The translations under genes were made by a program, and so were the position numbers. A stretch of 64,000 nt of DNA, taken from WHSW01 sp963846565. Lineage in GTDB: Bacteria; Actinomycetota; Thermoleophilia; Solirubrobacterales; 70-9. Shown here piece by piece: positions 50,933 through 59,255 of the stretch. The notes under the pieces are model-generated. The model saw nothing but the letters and a program-made list of their open reading frames with translations, was not told where the DNA came from and did no database searches. The number at the start of each line of letters is the position of its first letter. The stretch's first letter is position 1. The stretch covers positions 682,001 through 746,000 of the forward strand of contig CAWJWL010000003.1 in the NCBI GenBank assembly GCA_963846565.1, given 5' to 3'.

Positions 50933-51619
50933 TTACTGGTTGGCGCAGAGGACGACAACGCTGAAGTTGTCGGTCGCGCCGTTCTTGTGGATGCGGACCT
51001 TCCACGAGCTCGTCGAGGTCGCGAAGCTCTCGACCATGTCAGAGGTCGGCTGCACGTTGGCGGGGCCTCCGGAGAGGACCTTGTCGCCCGCGTCGCAGGG
51101 CTGGTCGATCACGAACGTCCCGTCGCCGAGCGCGGTGCCCGCTGCGGGCGCGGCCTCACGGCGATAGGTGGAGCTCGACAGGAACGCTCCGGGGCCGCTG
51201 CCGTTCAGGGTCGCGGCGTTCGGGACCTGGCCCAGGGTGGTCTCGTTGATGTCGGCGCCGGTGAGCGAGTTGTCCTGGACGTCGGTCCCCGTGAGTGAGG
51301 CGTCCTGGACGTCGGCGCTGGTCAGCGTCTGGGCCTTCACGTCAGCGGACGTGAGGCTGTCGTCGGCGACGTCGGCGGAGGCGATCTCGCCATCCTTGAC
51401 GTCGACGCCGAGGAGCGACTCGTCGATCACATCGGTGCTCGCGACGGCCTGGCCGTCCTTGAGGTCGATGCTCTTGACGGTCTCGTTCTTGATGTCGCCG
51501 GAGTTCACGGTCTGCGTGCCGGGCAGCGCGGCGGCCGCGCCGGTGATGGCCGCGAACAGAGCGACGAGGCTGACGGCGAGCGCGGGGGCCTGCTGCCAGC
51601 GGCTGGACTTGTTGGACAT
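50933..51619 (-). CDS. Secreted pentapeptide-like repeat protein
   Basis: 228 residues from ATG 51619 with AAGGGAAA upstream. Signal peptide PALAVSLVALFAAITGAAAA. A repeated segment follows with the unit D-[IV]-x-x-x-[ST]-[LV]-x-x-x, for example SADVADDSLTSADVKAQTLT, over residues 35-115, forming a probable right-handed beta-helix. The C-terminal domain of about 100 residues has one Cys near each end. The SGDIKNETVKSIDLKDG opening is common in Thermoleophilia secreted proteins. Function unknown. Confidence 0.8.
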   Translation of the reverse strand: MSNKSSRWQQAPALAVSLVALFAAITGAAAALPGTQTVNSGDIKNETVKSIDLKDGQAVASTDVIDESLLGVDVKDGEIASADVADDSLTSADVKAQTLTSADVQDASLTGTDVQDNSLTGADINETTLGQVPNAATLNGSGPGAFLSSSTYRREAAPAAGTALGDGTFVIDQPCDAGDKVLSGGPANVQPTSDMVESFATSTSSWKVRIHKNGATDNFSVVVLCANQ

Positions 51620-51806
51620 GGGGGTTTCCCTTCGGTTGGACGTGGTTGCCATGCGATCCAGTGTCCGGTCGAACTGCGCCCGCTCACAGGGACCCCAAGG
51701 GGGTAATGGCCCGTCCGCCGGGGTGGCCCGGTCAAGACCTTGGTGAGCGCTCTTTACCGCCGAGGTAGTTGTTGCGCGCCCCGCCGCCGGGTAGGCTCCG
51801 CCAACC

Positions 51807-54080
51807 GTGGCGAGCGAAGCGGTCCACTATCGGACCTGTCCCTTCTGCGAGGCGACTTGCGGCCTCGAGGTGACGATGAGCGGTGACGAGGTCGTCTCCG
51901 TTCGCGGCGACGACGCCGACGTCTTCAGCCACGGCTTCCTCTGCCCGAAGTCGCAGGGCTTGAAGCAGCTCCACGATGACCCGGACCTGCTCACCCAACC
52001 GCTCGTTCGCCGCGACGGGGAGCTGGTCGAAGCGAGCTGGGCGGAGGCGTTCGAGGAGGTCGACCGCGGGCTCTCGCGCGTCCTGGAGGAGGGCGGCCGC
52101 GATGCCGTGGCCGTCTATCTCGGCAATCCCTCCGCGCACAGCCTCGGCCCGATGATCTACGGGCAGGCCCTCTTGAAGGCGCTGGGGACGAAGAACATCT
52201 ACTCGGCCTCGACCGTCGACCAGATGCCCAAGCAGGTCTCGGCGGGGCTCATGTTCGGCGGCGGCCTCAGCGTCCCGGTCCCGGACCTCGACCGCACCGA
52301 CCACCTGCTGATCCTCGGCGCCAACCCGCTCGTCTCCAACGGCTCGCTCCTGACCGCTCCCGACGCTCGCGGCCGCCTGCGCGCGATCCGCGAGCGGGGC
52401 GGCAAGGTGGTGGTCATCGATCCCCGCCTCTCGCGCACGGCGAAGGAGGCATCAGAGCACCACTTCATCCGCCCCGGCACCGACGCCCTGCTGCTCTTCG
52501 CGATCGCCAACGTGATCTGCGCCGAGGCGCTCGCCAACCCGGGAGCGCTCGCCGAGCACGCCAACGAGGAGGACCGGATCGCCGAGCTGGCGGAGCCGTT
52601 CACTCCCGAGGTGGTGGAGCCGGCCTGCGGGATCGGGGCCGACGAGATCCGCCGCATCGCCCGCGAGCTCGCCGGCGCCGAGAGCGCCGCCGTCTACGGG
52701 CGGATCGGCACGACGACGCAGCGCTTCGGCACGCTCGCGAGCTGGCTCGTCGACGTCCTCAACTACCTCACCGGCAATCTCGACCGTGAGGGCGGGGCGA
52801 TGTTCCCGCTCGCCGCGGTCGGGCAGCGCAACTCGACCGGCGAGGGGCCGACGGGCAAGGGCGTTCGCACCGGCCGCTGGGCGAGCCGGGTGAGCGAGCG
52901 GCCGGAGGTCTTCGGCGAGCTTCCGGTGGTCGGCCTCGCCGAGGAGATCACGACGCCCGGCGAGGGCCAGGTGCGGGCCCTGGTGACGATCGCCGGCAAC
53001 CCATGCGTATCGACCCCGGACGCGGGCGCGCTGGAGCAGGCGGTCGGCGAGCTCGACTTCATGGTTTGCGTCGACATCTACGTCAACGAGACGACCCGCC
53101 ACGCCAACGTCATCCTCCCCGCCCCGGAACCGCTGGCGAAGGCGCACTACGACTTCGCGCTCTACCAGCTCGCGATCCGCTCGGTCGCCAACTACTCGCC
53201 GCCGGTCATCGACGCCGCCGAGGGCCAGCCGGCCGAGTGGGAGACGGTGCTGCGCCTCGCCGCGATCGCCGCCGGCCAGGGCGCCGACGCCGACCTCGAG
53301 GCGTGGGACGACCTCGTGATCCAGACCGCCGTCGGCCGCGAGCTCGGCGTCCCCGGCTCGCGAATCGCGGGCCGCGAGGCGGCCGAGATCATCGAGGCGC
53401 TGGAGCCGCGCCGTGGCCCGGAGCGAGTACTCGACTTCATGCTTCGCGCGGGCGCCTTCGGCGACGCGTTCGGTGCCAACCCCGACGGGCTGACGCTCGA
53501 GAAGCTCGAGGAGTCGCCGCACGGGATCGACCTCGGGCCGATGCGGTCGAGAGTTCCGGACGTCCTCCGCACACCGTCGGGCAAGATCGAGCTCGCGCCC
53601 GAGGAGATCGTCGCCGACATCCCGCGGCTCGAACAAATGCTTGCCGGCTACGCCGGCGACGCTCCGTCAAACGGGGATCTGGTCTTGATCGGCCGCCGCC
53701 AGCTGCGCTCGAACAACTCGTGGATGCACAACCTGCCGGCCCTGGTCAAGGGCAAGGACCGCTGCACGCTCCAGATCCACCCCGACGACGCCATGCGGCT
53801 CGGCCTCACGGACGGAGCCCACGCACGGATCAGCTCGACCTCCGGCGAGCTCGAGGCGCCGGTAGAGGTGACCGCTGAGATCATGCCCGGAGTCGTCTCC
53901 ATCCCCCACGGCTGGGGCCACGACGCTCCCGGCGTCCGGATGCAGGTCGCCGCCGACCACGCCGGCGTGAACTCGAACCTGCTCGCCCCGATCGAGGTCG
54001 ACATCCCTTCGGGCAACGCCGTCCTCAACGGCATCCCGGTCGAGGTTCACGCCTTGGACCGCGAGCCCACACCGGCCTAG
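51807..54080 (+). CDS. Molybdopterin-dependent oxidoreductase (formate dehydrogenase/nitrate reductase superfamily)
   Basis: 757 residues, GTG start. The N-terminal 4Fe-4S ligands are Cys11, 14, 18 and 46 (RTCPFCEATCGLEV ... FLCPKSQ). The MGD-binding and C-terminal domains follow (NSTGEGPTGKGVRTGRWASR; GRRQLRSNNSWMHNLPALVK). At the usual metal-ligand region the sequence is YSASTVDQMPKQ, with no Cys or selenocysteine. There is no TAT signal, so it is cytoplasmic. No electron-transfer or chaperone gene lies beside it, so its partner and substrate are unknown. Confidence 0.88.
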   Translation: MASEAVHYRTCPFCEATCGLEVTMSGDEVVSVRGDDADVFSHGFLCPKSQGLKQLHDDPDLLTQPLVRRDGELVEASWAEAFEEVDRGLSRVLEEGGRDAVAVYLGNPSAHSLGPMIYGQALLKALGTKNIYSASTVDQMPKQVSAGLMFGGGLSVPVPDLDRTDHLLILGANPLVSNGSLLTAPDARGRLRAIRERGGKVVVIDPRLSRTAKEASEHHFIRPGTDALLLFAIANVICAEALANPGALAEHANEEDRIAELAEPFTPEVVEPACGIGADEIRRIARELAGAESAAVYGRIGTTTQRFGTLASWLVDVLNYLTGNLDREGGAMFPLAAVGQRNSTGEGPTGKGVRTGRWASRVSERPEVFGELPVVGLAEEITTPGEGQVRALVTIAGNPCVSTPDAGALEQAVGELDFMVCVDIYVNETTRHANVILPAPEPLAKAHYDFALYQLAIRSVANYSPPVIDAAEGQPAEWETVLRLAAIAAGQGADADLEAWDDLVIQTAVGRELGVPGSRIAGREAAEIIEALEPRRGPERVLDFMLRAGAFGDAFGANPDGLTLEKLEESPHGIDLGPMRSRVPDVLRTPSGKIELAPEEIVADIPRLEQMLAGYAGDAPSNGDLVLIGRRQLRSNNSWMHNLPALVKGKDRCTLQIHPDDAMRLGLTDGAHARISSTSGELEAPVEVTAEIMPGVVSIPHGWGHDAPGVRMQVAADHAGVNSNLLAPIEVDIPSGNAVLNGIPVEVHALDREPTPA

Positions 54081-54100
54081 CCCCGAGCGCGAGCGGCACG

Positions 54101-54123
54101 AAACGTCCCACTACGGGACGTTT
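54101..54123 (+). terminator. Factor-independent terminator after the molybdopterin oxidoreductase
   Basis: AAACGTCCC and GGGACGTTT pair perfectly (9 bp) around a 5-base loop, 20 bp after the stop and ending in TTT. The remainder of the 208-bp gap to 54288 shows no gene. Confidence 0.8.
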
Positions 54124-54288
54124 GATGCCGTTCGCGGCCCGATCCGTACCCGCTCCCCTTCACTGCGGTCCTTCCTGCTGCGCCGCTCGCGCGGGACAGC
54201 GGCACCGAGGGACTGTCGTTCACGGGCGAGTCGATCGTCGTCCCAATCGGCTTCTCCTCGGGCTCGACCGCGAATAGACTCGCGGCGC

Positions 54289-54669
54289 TTGATCAAGCTC
54301 GCGTTCGCCATCCGCCGCCGCGAAGACGTCGCCGAGGAGGAGTTCCACCGCTACTGGCGCGAGGAGCACGGCGCGCTGGTCAAGAGCGTCGCCGAGACCC
54401 TGCGGATCCGCCGCTACGTCCAGTCGCACCGGGTCCCGACCGTCGTCGACGAGGCGCTGGCCGCCCCGCGCGGGATCACCGCCGCTCCCTACGACGGCCT
54501 CGCCGAGCTCTGGTGGGACTCGGCCGAGGACATCGTCGCCGCGACGAGCACCGAGGAGGGCCTGGCCGCCGCGACCGCCCTACTCGAGGACGAGGCCCGG
54601 TTCATCGACCTGCCCGCCTGCGCGATCTGGTTCAACGAGGAGCACCAGATCATCCCGTCGGCTGGCTAG
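54289..54669 (+). CDS. EthD-domain protein
   Basis: 126 residues, TTG start. Characteristic EthD elements: KLAFAIRRREDVAEEEFHRY followed by WREEHGALV, then YDGLAELWWDSAEDIVAATS. These dimeric alpha/beta-barrel proteins are tied to ether and aromatic degradation in some actinobacteria. No such pathway is visible here. It is 10 bp upstream of the PNPOx-like gene, a probable two-gene transcript. Confidence 0.82.
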   Translation: MIKLAFAIRRREDVAEEEFHRYWREEHGALVKSVAETLRIRRYVQSHRVPTVVDEALAAPRGITAAPYDGLAELWWDSAEDIVAATSTEEGLAAATALLEDEARFIDLPACAIWFNEEHQIIPSAG

Positions 54670-54679
54670 CCTGCACCGC

Positions 54680-55261
54680 ATGGGCAAGGTCTTCGACGAG
54701 ATCGACGATCACCTTCGCGCCTGGATCGATCGGCAGGCGCTCTTCTTCACCGGGTCGGCCCCGTTGTCGGGCGACGGACACGTGAACGTCTCGCCCAAGG
54801 GCCCGATCGGGACGCTTCGCATCCTCGGCCCGCGCACCGTCGCCTACCTGGACGTCGTCGGCTCCGGGGCGGAGACGATCGCGCACCTGCGCGAGAACGG
54901 GCGCATCGTGATCATGTTCTGCGCGTTCGAGGGACCGCCGCGGATCGTCCGCATCCACGGGCGCGGCAAGGTCATTCCCGCCGACGACCCGCGCTTCGAG
55001 GAGTTGCTCGCGCGCTGCGCGTTCGATCAGCCCGAGGTCGACGAGAGCCGGCGCGCGATCATCGTCGTCGAGGCGACCCGGATCTCGGATTCATGCGGGT
55101 ACGGCGTCCCGCTGATGAGCTACGAGGGCGAACGCGAGCACGCGAAGCTGTGGGCGGCGAAGCGAATGCGGTTGAAGGGCCCGGACGCGTTGAGGGAGTA
55201 CCAGCGCGCAAAGAACGCCGCCAGCCTCGACGGGCTGCCGGCGATCGAGCTGCCGAGCTAG
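54680..55261 (+). CDS. Pyridoxamine 5'-phosphate oxidase-like flavin-binding protein
   Basis: 193 residues. Split-barrel motifs: LFFTGSAPLSGDGHVNVSPK, RTVAYLDVVGSGAETIAHLR and RIVIMFCAFEGPPRIVRIHG. The C-terminal half ISDSCGYGVPLMSYEGER is shared with a common PNPOx-like family of about 190 residues. It binds FMN or F420-type cofactors; the reaction is unknown. It follows the EthD gene at 10 bp. Confidence 0.87.
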   Translation: MGKVFDEIDDHLRAWIDRQALFFTGSAPLSGDGHVNVSPKGPIGTLRILGPRTVAYLDVVGSGAETIAHLRENGRIVIMFCAFEGPPRIVRIHGRGKVIPADDPRFEELLARCAFDQPEVDESRRAIIVVEATRISDSCGYGVPLMSYEGEREHAKLWAAKRMRLKGPDALREYQRAKNAASLDGLPAIELPS

Positions 55262-55701
55262 AGCTCCAGCTCGTACTCGAGGAACGTCTCGGAGCGGCCG
55301 CCGATGCGTTCGTAGACCTTCTGCGCGCGATCGTTGTCCGGGGCGGTGAGCCAGGAGACCGCACCCGCGTCGTGGCGGCGGGCGACGTCCGCGACCGCCT
55401 CGATCAGCGCATCCGCATGGCCGCCACCGCGTGCATCGGGGTGAACGAAGAGGTCGTCGAGGTAGACGATCCGCGTCCCACGGAGGCTCGACCACTTCCA
55501 TTGGCTGATCGCGAAGCCGACGACCGCATCGTCGTCGCCGGTGGCGACGAGGACGAACGCCTCCGTCTGCGGCGCCGCGATCACCGCGCGGGCGAGCCTC
55601 TCGATCCCCTCGTCCGTGGGATTCGACTTGTAGAAGTCGGCGTATCCGCGGATCAGCGGCATCAGTGCCGGCACGTCGGAGTCGGTCGCTTCGCGGATCA
55701 C
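55258..55701 (-). CDS. GNAT-family N-acetyltransferase
   Basis: 147 residues, GTG start overlapping the PRC-barrel stop (GTGA). Motif A reads YLDDLFVHPDARGGGHADAL (the acetyl-CoA-binding R-G-x-G-x-G/A turn). Motif B is in VSWLTAPDNDRAQKVYERIG. It transfers an acetyl group to a small amine or protein amine. It ends with a 4-base overlap on the PNPOx-like gene (tail to tail). Confidence 0.88.
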   Translation of the reverse strand: MIREATDSDVPALMPLIRGYADFYKSNPTDEGIERLARAVIAAPQTEAFVLVATGDDDAVVGFAISQWKWSSLRGTRIVYLDDLFVHPDARGGGHADALIEAVADVARRHDAGAVSWLTAPDNDRAQKVYERIGGRSETFLEYELEL

Positions 55702-55976
55702 TCCGAGCTCCGCTCCGATTCCGGCAGCTCCTCGGCGGTCTTGGCGTCGATCGCGAGCAGGACCCCGCGCTCGTGGATCCGGTCGATCAGCTCCGCGTCG
55801 ACGTAGTGATGGTTGCCGGGGAGCAGGCCGCGGTCGATCGCGAGCCCGTCGAAGATGTCCGTCTGCAGGTCGGCGACCACCTCGTGGACCTTGCCGATCT
55901 CCTCCCCGTCGGCGGTGAAGACGGGCGCGCCCTTCTCGAGGGTGAGATAGGAGATCGCCGGGCCGAGGTCTTCCAC
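55698..55976 (-). CDS. PRC-barrel-like domain protein
   Basis: 92 residues. It begins AISYLTLEKGAPVFTADGEE followed by IGKVHEVVADLQTDIFDGLA, a PRC-barrel-like beta fold, and ends in a short acidic tail. Such proteins are small adaptors of unknown role. It heads a two-gene unit with the GNAT gene. Confidence 0.75.
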   Translation of the reverse strand: MEDLGPAISYLTLEKGAPVFTADGEEIGKVHEVVADLQTDIFDGLAIDRGLLPGNHHYVDAELIDRIHERGVLLAIDAKTAEELPESERSSE

Positions 55977-56006
55977 CGCGGCCCAGCCTAAACCAGCGAG
56001 GCGGCC

Positions 56007-56528
56007 TCAGCCGTCGAGCGCGCGCTGCAAGATGTCGCGGAGCGCGCGCTGGTCCGCCCCGGAGAGGCGGCTGATCGGCTCCGGCGGCACCGCGAGCTTC
56101 CGGTTCAGCTTCTCGGTGACCTTCTTCCCGGCGGTGGTCGCGGCGATCAGCTTCACCCGCCGGTCGTACTCGGCGGGCCGGCGCTCCACCAGGCCCCGCT
56201 CCTCGAGCCTGTCGACGATCCCGGTCAGGTTCGAGTTGTCGCAGTACATCGCCATCGCCAGCTCACTCATCGTCCGCGGCTCGCCCAGGAGCCGCAGGGT
56301 GATCGCCTGCGGCGGACTGAGGTCGAGCTCCCCGGCGATCGCCGGCAGTCGGGGTTTGCCCTCGAGAAAGAACATGCGCATCATCAACGCCCACGCCTCG
56401 CCTGCCTGATCGACCGCGTAGCGGGCGACGTCGAGGGACTCGTGCAGCTCGCGTCGGCGGCGCTCGAGCTCCTGACGACGGTCAGCCGTCCGGTCCGGAG
56501 TGGTTTCGGGTCCCTGGGCGACGGCCAT
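56007..56528 (-). CDS. MarR-family transcriptional regulator
   Basis: 173 residues. Winged HTH: GELDLSPPQAITLRLLGEPR, MSELAMAMYCDNSNLTGIVD, RLEERGLVERRPAEYDRRVK, then TAAGKKVTEKL. It is divergent from the ABC exporter genes, 47 bp between start codons, with an inverted repeat in the gap. It most likely represses the exporter, as in many MarR/DrrAB pairs. Confidence 0.88.
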   Translation of the reverse strand: MAVAQGPETTPDRTADRRQELERRRRELHESLDVARYAVDQAGEAWALMMRMFFLEGKPRLPAIAGELDLSPPQAITLRLLGEPRTMSELAMAMYCDNSNLTGIVDRLEERGLVERRPAEYDRRVKLIAATTAGKKVTEKLNRKLAVPPEPISRLSGADQRALRDILQRALDG

Positions 56529-56548
56529 CGGAGTTCGGTGTTAGTCTA

Positions 56549-56566
56549 CATCATCGATAGTTGATG
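56549..56566. promoter_or_regulatory. Inverted repeat CATCA-N8-TGATG between marR and the ABC exporter
   Basis: Five-base arms 8 nt apart lie in an AT-rich patch centred 18-30 nt from both start codons. It suits a MarR-type operator; short arms make it tentative. Confidence 0.5.
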
Positions 56567-56575
56567 GAGTCAAAT

Positions 56576-57592
56576 ATGAATGCTGACAATGGAATCGTGG
56601 TCGAGGGGCTCGTGCGCGAGTTCAAGAAGGGCCCGCGCGCTGTCGACGGCATCGACCTCGAGGTGAAGCCGGGCGAGATCTACGGGTTCTTGGGGCCCAA
56701 CGGCGCGGGCAAGTCGACGACCGTCCACATGCTGACGACGCTCCTCCCCCCGACGGCCGGCACGGCGCGCGTCGCCGGCTTCGACATCGTCCGGGAGGGC
56801 GCCGACGTCCGCGACCAGATCGGCGTCGCACTGCAGGAGGCGGCGCTCGACCAGTTCCTGACCGCGCGCGAGCACATGCGCCTCCAGGCCGGCATGCACG
56901 GGATCCCCAAGGACGAGGCACTGCGGCTCGGCGACGAGCTGATCGAACGCGTCGGTCTCACCGACGCGGCCGATCGCAAGGTCGGCGGCTACTCGGGCGG
57001 CATGCGCCGCCGGCTCGACCTCGCCCTCGCGCTCGTCCACCAGCCGCGATTGCTCTTCCTCGACGAGCCCACGACGGGCCTCGACGTGCAGAGCCGCTCG
57101 GCGCTCTGGGATGAAGTCGCGCGGCTCGCCAACGACGAGGGCGTGACCGTCTTCCTCACCACGCAGTACCTCGAGGAGGCCGACGCGCTCGCCGACCGGG
57201 TCGGGATCATCGACACCGGCAAGATCGTCGCCGAGGGAACCCCCGACGCCCTCAAGGACGAGATCGGACGCCCGACGGTGCAGGCCGCGCCGCTCGAGCC
57301 GGCCGAGATCGAGCAGTTGCGCGAGGTGCTCGGCCGCTTCGGCTCCCCGCAGCGAGCCGAGCGCGGTCACGTCGCCGTGCGCCTCGAGGAACAGACCGAG
57401 CAGCTCGCCGACGTCGTCCGCGCGCTCGACGCGGCCGGGATCGCCGTCCAGGACCTCGAGATCCACACGCCGACGCTCGACGACGTCTTCCTCGCGAAGA
57501 CGGGGCGCCGGCTCGAGGGCGCCGCGGCCGCCGAGGCCGAAGCCGTCGAGGAGAGCGAGGAAACGGGGGAGCGCGAGGCGATCCCGGCGTGA
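56576..57592 (+). CDS. Daunorubicin-resistance-type (DrrA) ABC transporter ATPase
   Basis: 338 residues from ATG 56576 (GGAG 9 nt upstream; another ATG 4 codons earlier). Walker A FLGPNGAGKST (residues 38-48), signature YSGGMRRRLDLALAL, Walker B LLFLDEPTTGLD. The C-terminal extension (LEIHTPTLDDVFLAKTGRRL) is the DrrA-specific domain, followed by an acidic tail. It powers the two ABC-2 permeases encoded next, exporting a drug or lipid-like compound. Confidence 0.92.
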   Translation: MNADNGIVVEGLVREFKKGPRAVDGIDLEVKPGEIYGFLGPNGAGKSTTVHMLTTLLPPTAGTARVAGFDIVREGADVRDQIGVALQEAALDQFLTAREHMRLQAGMHGIPKDEALRLGDELIERVGLTDAADRKVGGYSGGMRRRLDLALALVHQPRLLFLDEPTTGLDVQSRSALWDEVARLANDEGVTVFLTTQYLEEADALADRVGIIDTGKIVAEGTPDALKDEIGRPTVQAAPLEPAEIEQLREVLGRFGSPQRAERGHVAVRLEEQTEQLADVVRALDAAGIAVQDLEIHTPTLDDVFLAKTGRRLEGAAAAEAEAVEESEETGEREAIPA

Positions 57593-58413
57593 ACGCCGCC
57601 ACGGCCGCACTCCGCAACCCGGCGGCGCTGCGCAAGCGCACCGGCACCCTCTCCCAGGTCGGCTACCTCGCCCGGCGCTCGATCACGCGCACGATCCGCC
57701 AGCCGATGCTGATCATCCCCAGCCTCGTCTTCCCGCTGTTCCTGCTCGCGGTCAACTCCAGCGGACTCGACGCGGCAACAGCGCTCCCCGGTTTCCCGAC
57801 CGACTCCTACCTCACCTTCGCTCTCGGGCTCACCTTCATGCAGGGTGCGCTCTTCGCCACGATGGGTGCCGGTCAGTCGATCGCCGGCGACATCCAGCAC
57901 GGCTTCTTCAACCGCCTCCAGCTGACCCCGCTTCGCGGGCCGGCGCTCGTCGCCGGCCAGCTCGCCGGCGTCACCGTGCAGGGGCTGATCCAGGGCCTCG
58001 GCTACCTCGCGATCGCGCTCGCGTTCGGCGCCCACCTGGAAGCCGGCCCGGCCGGCGCCCTCGTGCTCTTCGCCCTCTCCGCCGCGGTCGGGGTCGCCTT
58101 CGGCTCGATCGGGCTCGCGATCGGGATCCGGACCGGTAACGGCGAGGCGGTCCAGGGGGTCTTCCCGCTCCTGTTCGTCCTCCTCTTCCTCAGCTCGGGC
58201 GCGCTGCCGCGCGACCTGATCGCGAACGACTGGTTTCAGACGATCGCCACGATCAACCCGGTGAGCTACCTGATCGAGGGCTTCCGCAGCCTCTTCGTCG
58301 ACGGCTGGGACGGTGAGGCGCTCGCACTCGCCTTCGGGGTCTCGGCGGTGATCCTCGTCCTCGGTATCTGGGCGACGACGGCCGCGCTCAAGACCCGGAT
58401 GGAGCGCACGTGA
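57589..58413 (+). CDS. ABC-2 type transporter permease (DrrB-like), first
   Basis: 274 residues, six membrane segments. GTG overlaps the ATPase stop (GTGA). Motifs include LIIPSLVFPLFLLAVNSSGL and VFPLLFVLLFLSSGALPRDL, then NPVSYLIEGFRSLFVDGWDG, typical of ABC-2 permeases. It probably pairs with the following permease as a heterodimer. Confidence 0.9.
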   Translation: MNAATAALRNPAALRKRTGTLSQVGYLARRSITRTIRQPMLIIPSLVFPLFLLAVNSSGLDAATALPGFPTDSYLTFALGLTFMQGALFATMGAGQSIAGDIQHGFFNRLQLTPLRGPALVAGQLAGVTVQGLIQGLGYLAIALAFGAHLEAGPAGALVLFALSAAVGVAFGSIGLAIGIRTGNGEAVQGVFPLLFVLLFLSSGALPRDLIANDWFQTIATINPVSYLIEGFRSLFVDGWDGEALALAFGVSAVILVLGIWATTAALKTRMERT

Positions 58414-59186
58414 GCCCGGCGCGCAGATTCACCCGCGCCGCCACCTCGATCGCCTGGCGCCAGCTCCACGTGATGATCAGCAAGCCGTCGCTGTTCCTGC
58501 CCTCGCTGATCTTCCCGCTCTTCTTCTTCGCCGCCTTCGCGGGCGGCCTCTCCGCGGTCGGCGACGCGCCCGACTTCGACTATCCGAACTACACGACCTT
58601 CCAGTACATCTTCGTCCTCATGCAGTCGGCCGTCTTCGGCGGCGTCTTCACCGGCTTCGCGATCGCCGCCGACTTCGAGTTCGGCTTCGCCCGCCGGATG
58701 CTGCTCGCAACCCGCAACCGGTCTGCCCTGATCGCCGGCTACGCGCTCACGGCCCTCGTCCGGGCGCTGATGGTGTGGGCGGTGGTCACTGCCGTCGCGC
58801 TCGCCACCGGGCTCGAGATCCACGGTGGCGTCGTCGACCTGCTCGAGATCCTGCTGATCGCGATCCTGCTCAACTTCGCGGCGATCCTCTTCGCCTCCGG
58901 GATGGCGATGCGCTTCCGCACACTGCAGGCGGCGCCGCTGATCCAGCTCCCCGCCTTCCTGATCATCATGACCGCGCCCGTCTACGTGCCGCGCGAGCTG
59001 ATCGAGGGCTGGGTCGCGACCGTCGCCGACTTCAACCCGATGACGGCGACGCTCGAGGCGGGCCGCAACCTGATCATCGGCGCCCCGGCCGAGACCCTGC
59101 TCGCCGTCGGCGTCGCCATCGGCCTGATCGCCCTGACGGTCTCCTGGGCGATCACCGGCCTGCGCAGGGCCGAAGCCGCGGGCTGA
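58410..59186 (+). CDS. ABC-2 type transporter permease (DrrB-like), second
   Basis: 258 residues, six membrane segments. GTG overlaps the first permease stop (GTGA). Motifs include LFLPSLIFPLFFFAAFAGGL, FAIAADFEFGFARRMLLATR and TAPVYVPRELIEGWVATVAD then FNPMTATLEAGRNLI. It is clearly homologous to the first permease, so the pair may come from gene duplication. Confidence 0.9.
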   Translation: MSPARRFTRAATSIAWRQLHVMISKPSLFLPSLIFPLFFFAAFAGGLSAVGDAPDFDYPNYTTFQYIFVLMQSAVFGGVFTGFAIAADFEFGFARRMLLATRNRSALIAGYALTALVRALMVWAVVTAVALATGLEIHGGVVDLLEILLIAILLNFAAILFASGMAMRFRTLQAAPLIQLPAFLIIMTAPVYVPRELIEGWVATVADFNPMTATLEAGRNLIIGAPAETLLAVGVAIGLIALTVSWAITGLRRAEAAG

Positions 59187-59255
59187 AACGCCCCTCCCTC
59201 CACCGAGACAAAGGATCGGGGTCATATCCACCCCCAACCCCCGTCTCGCAGGGGT

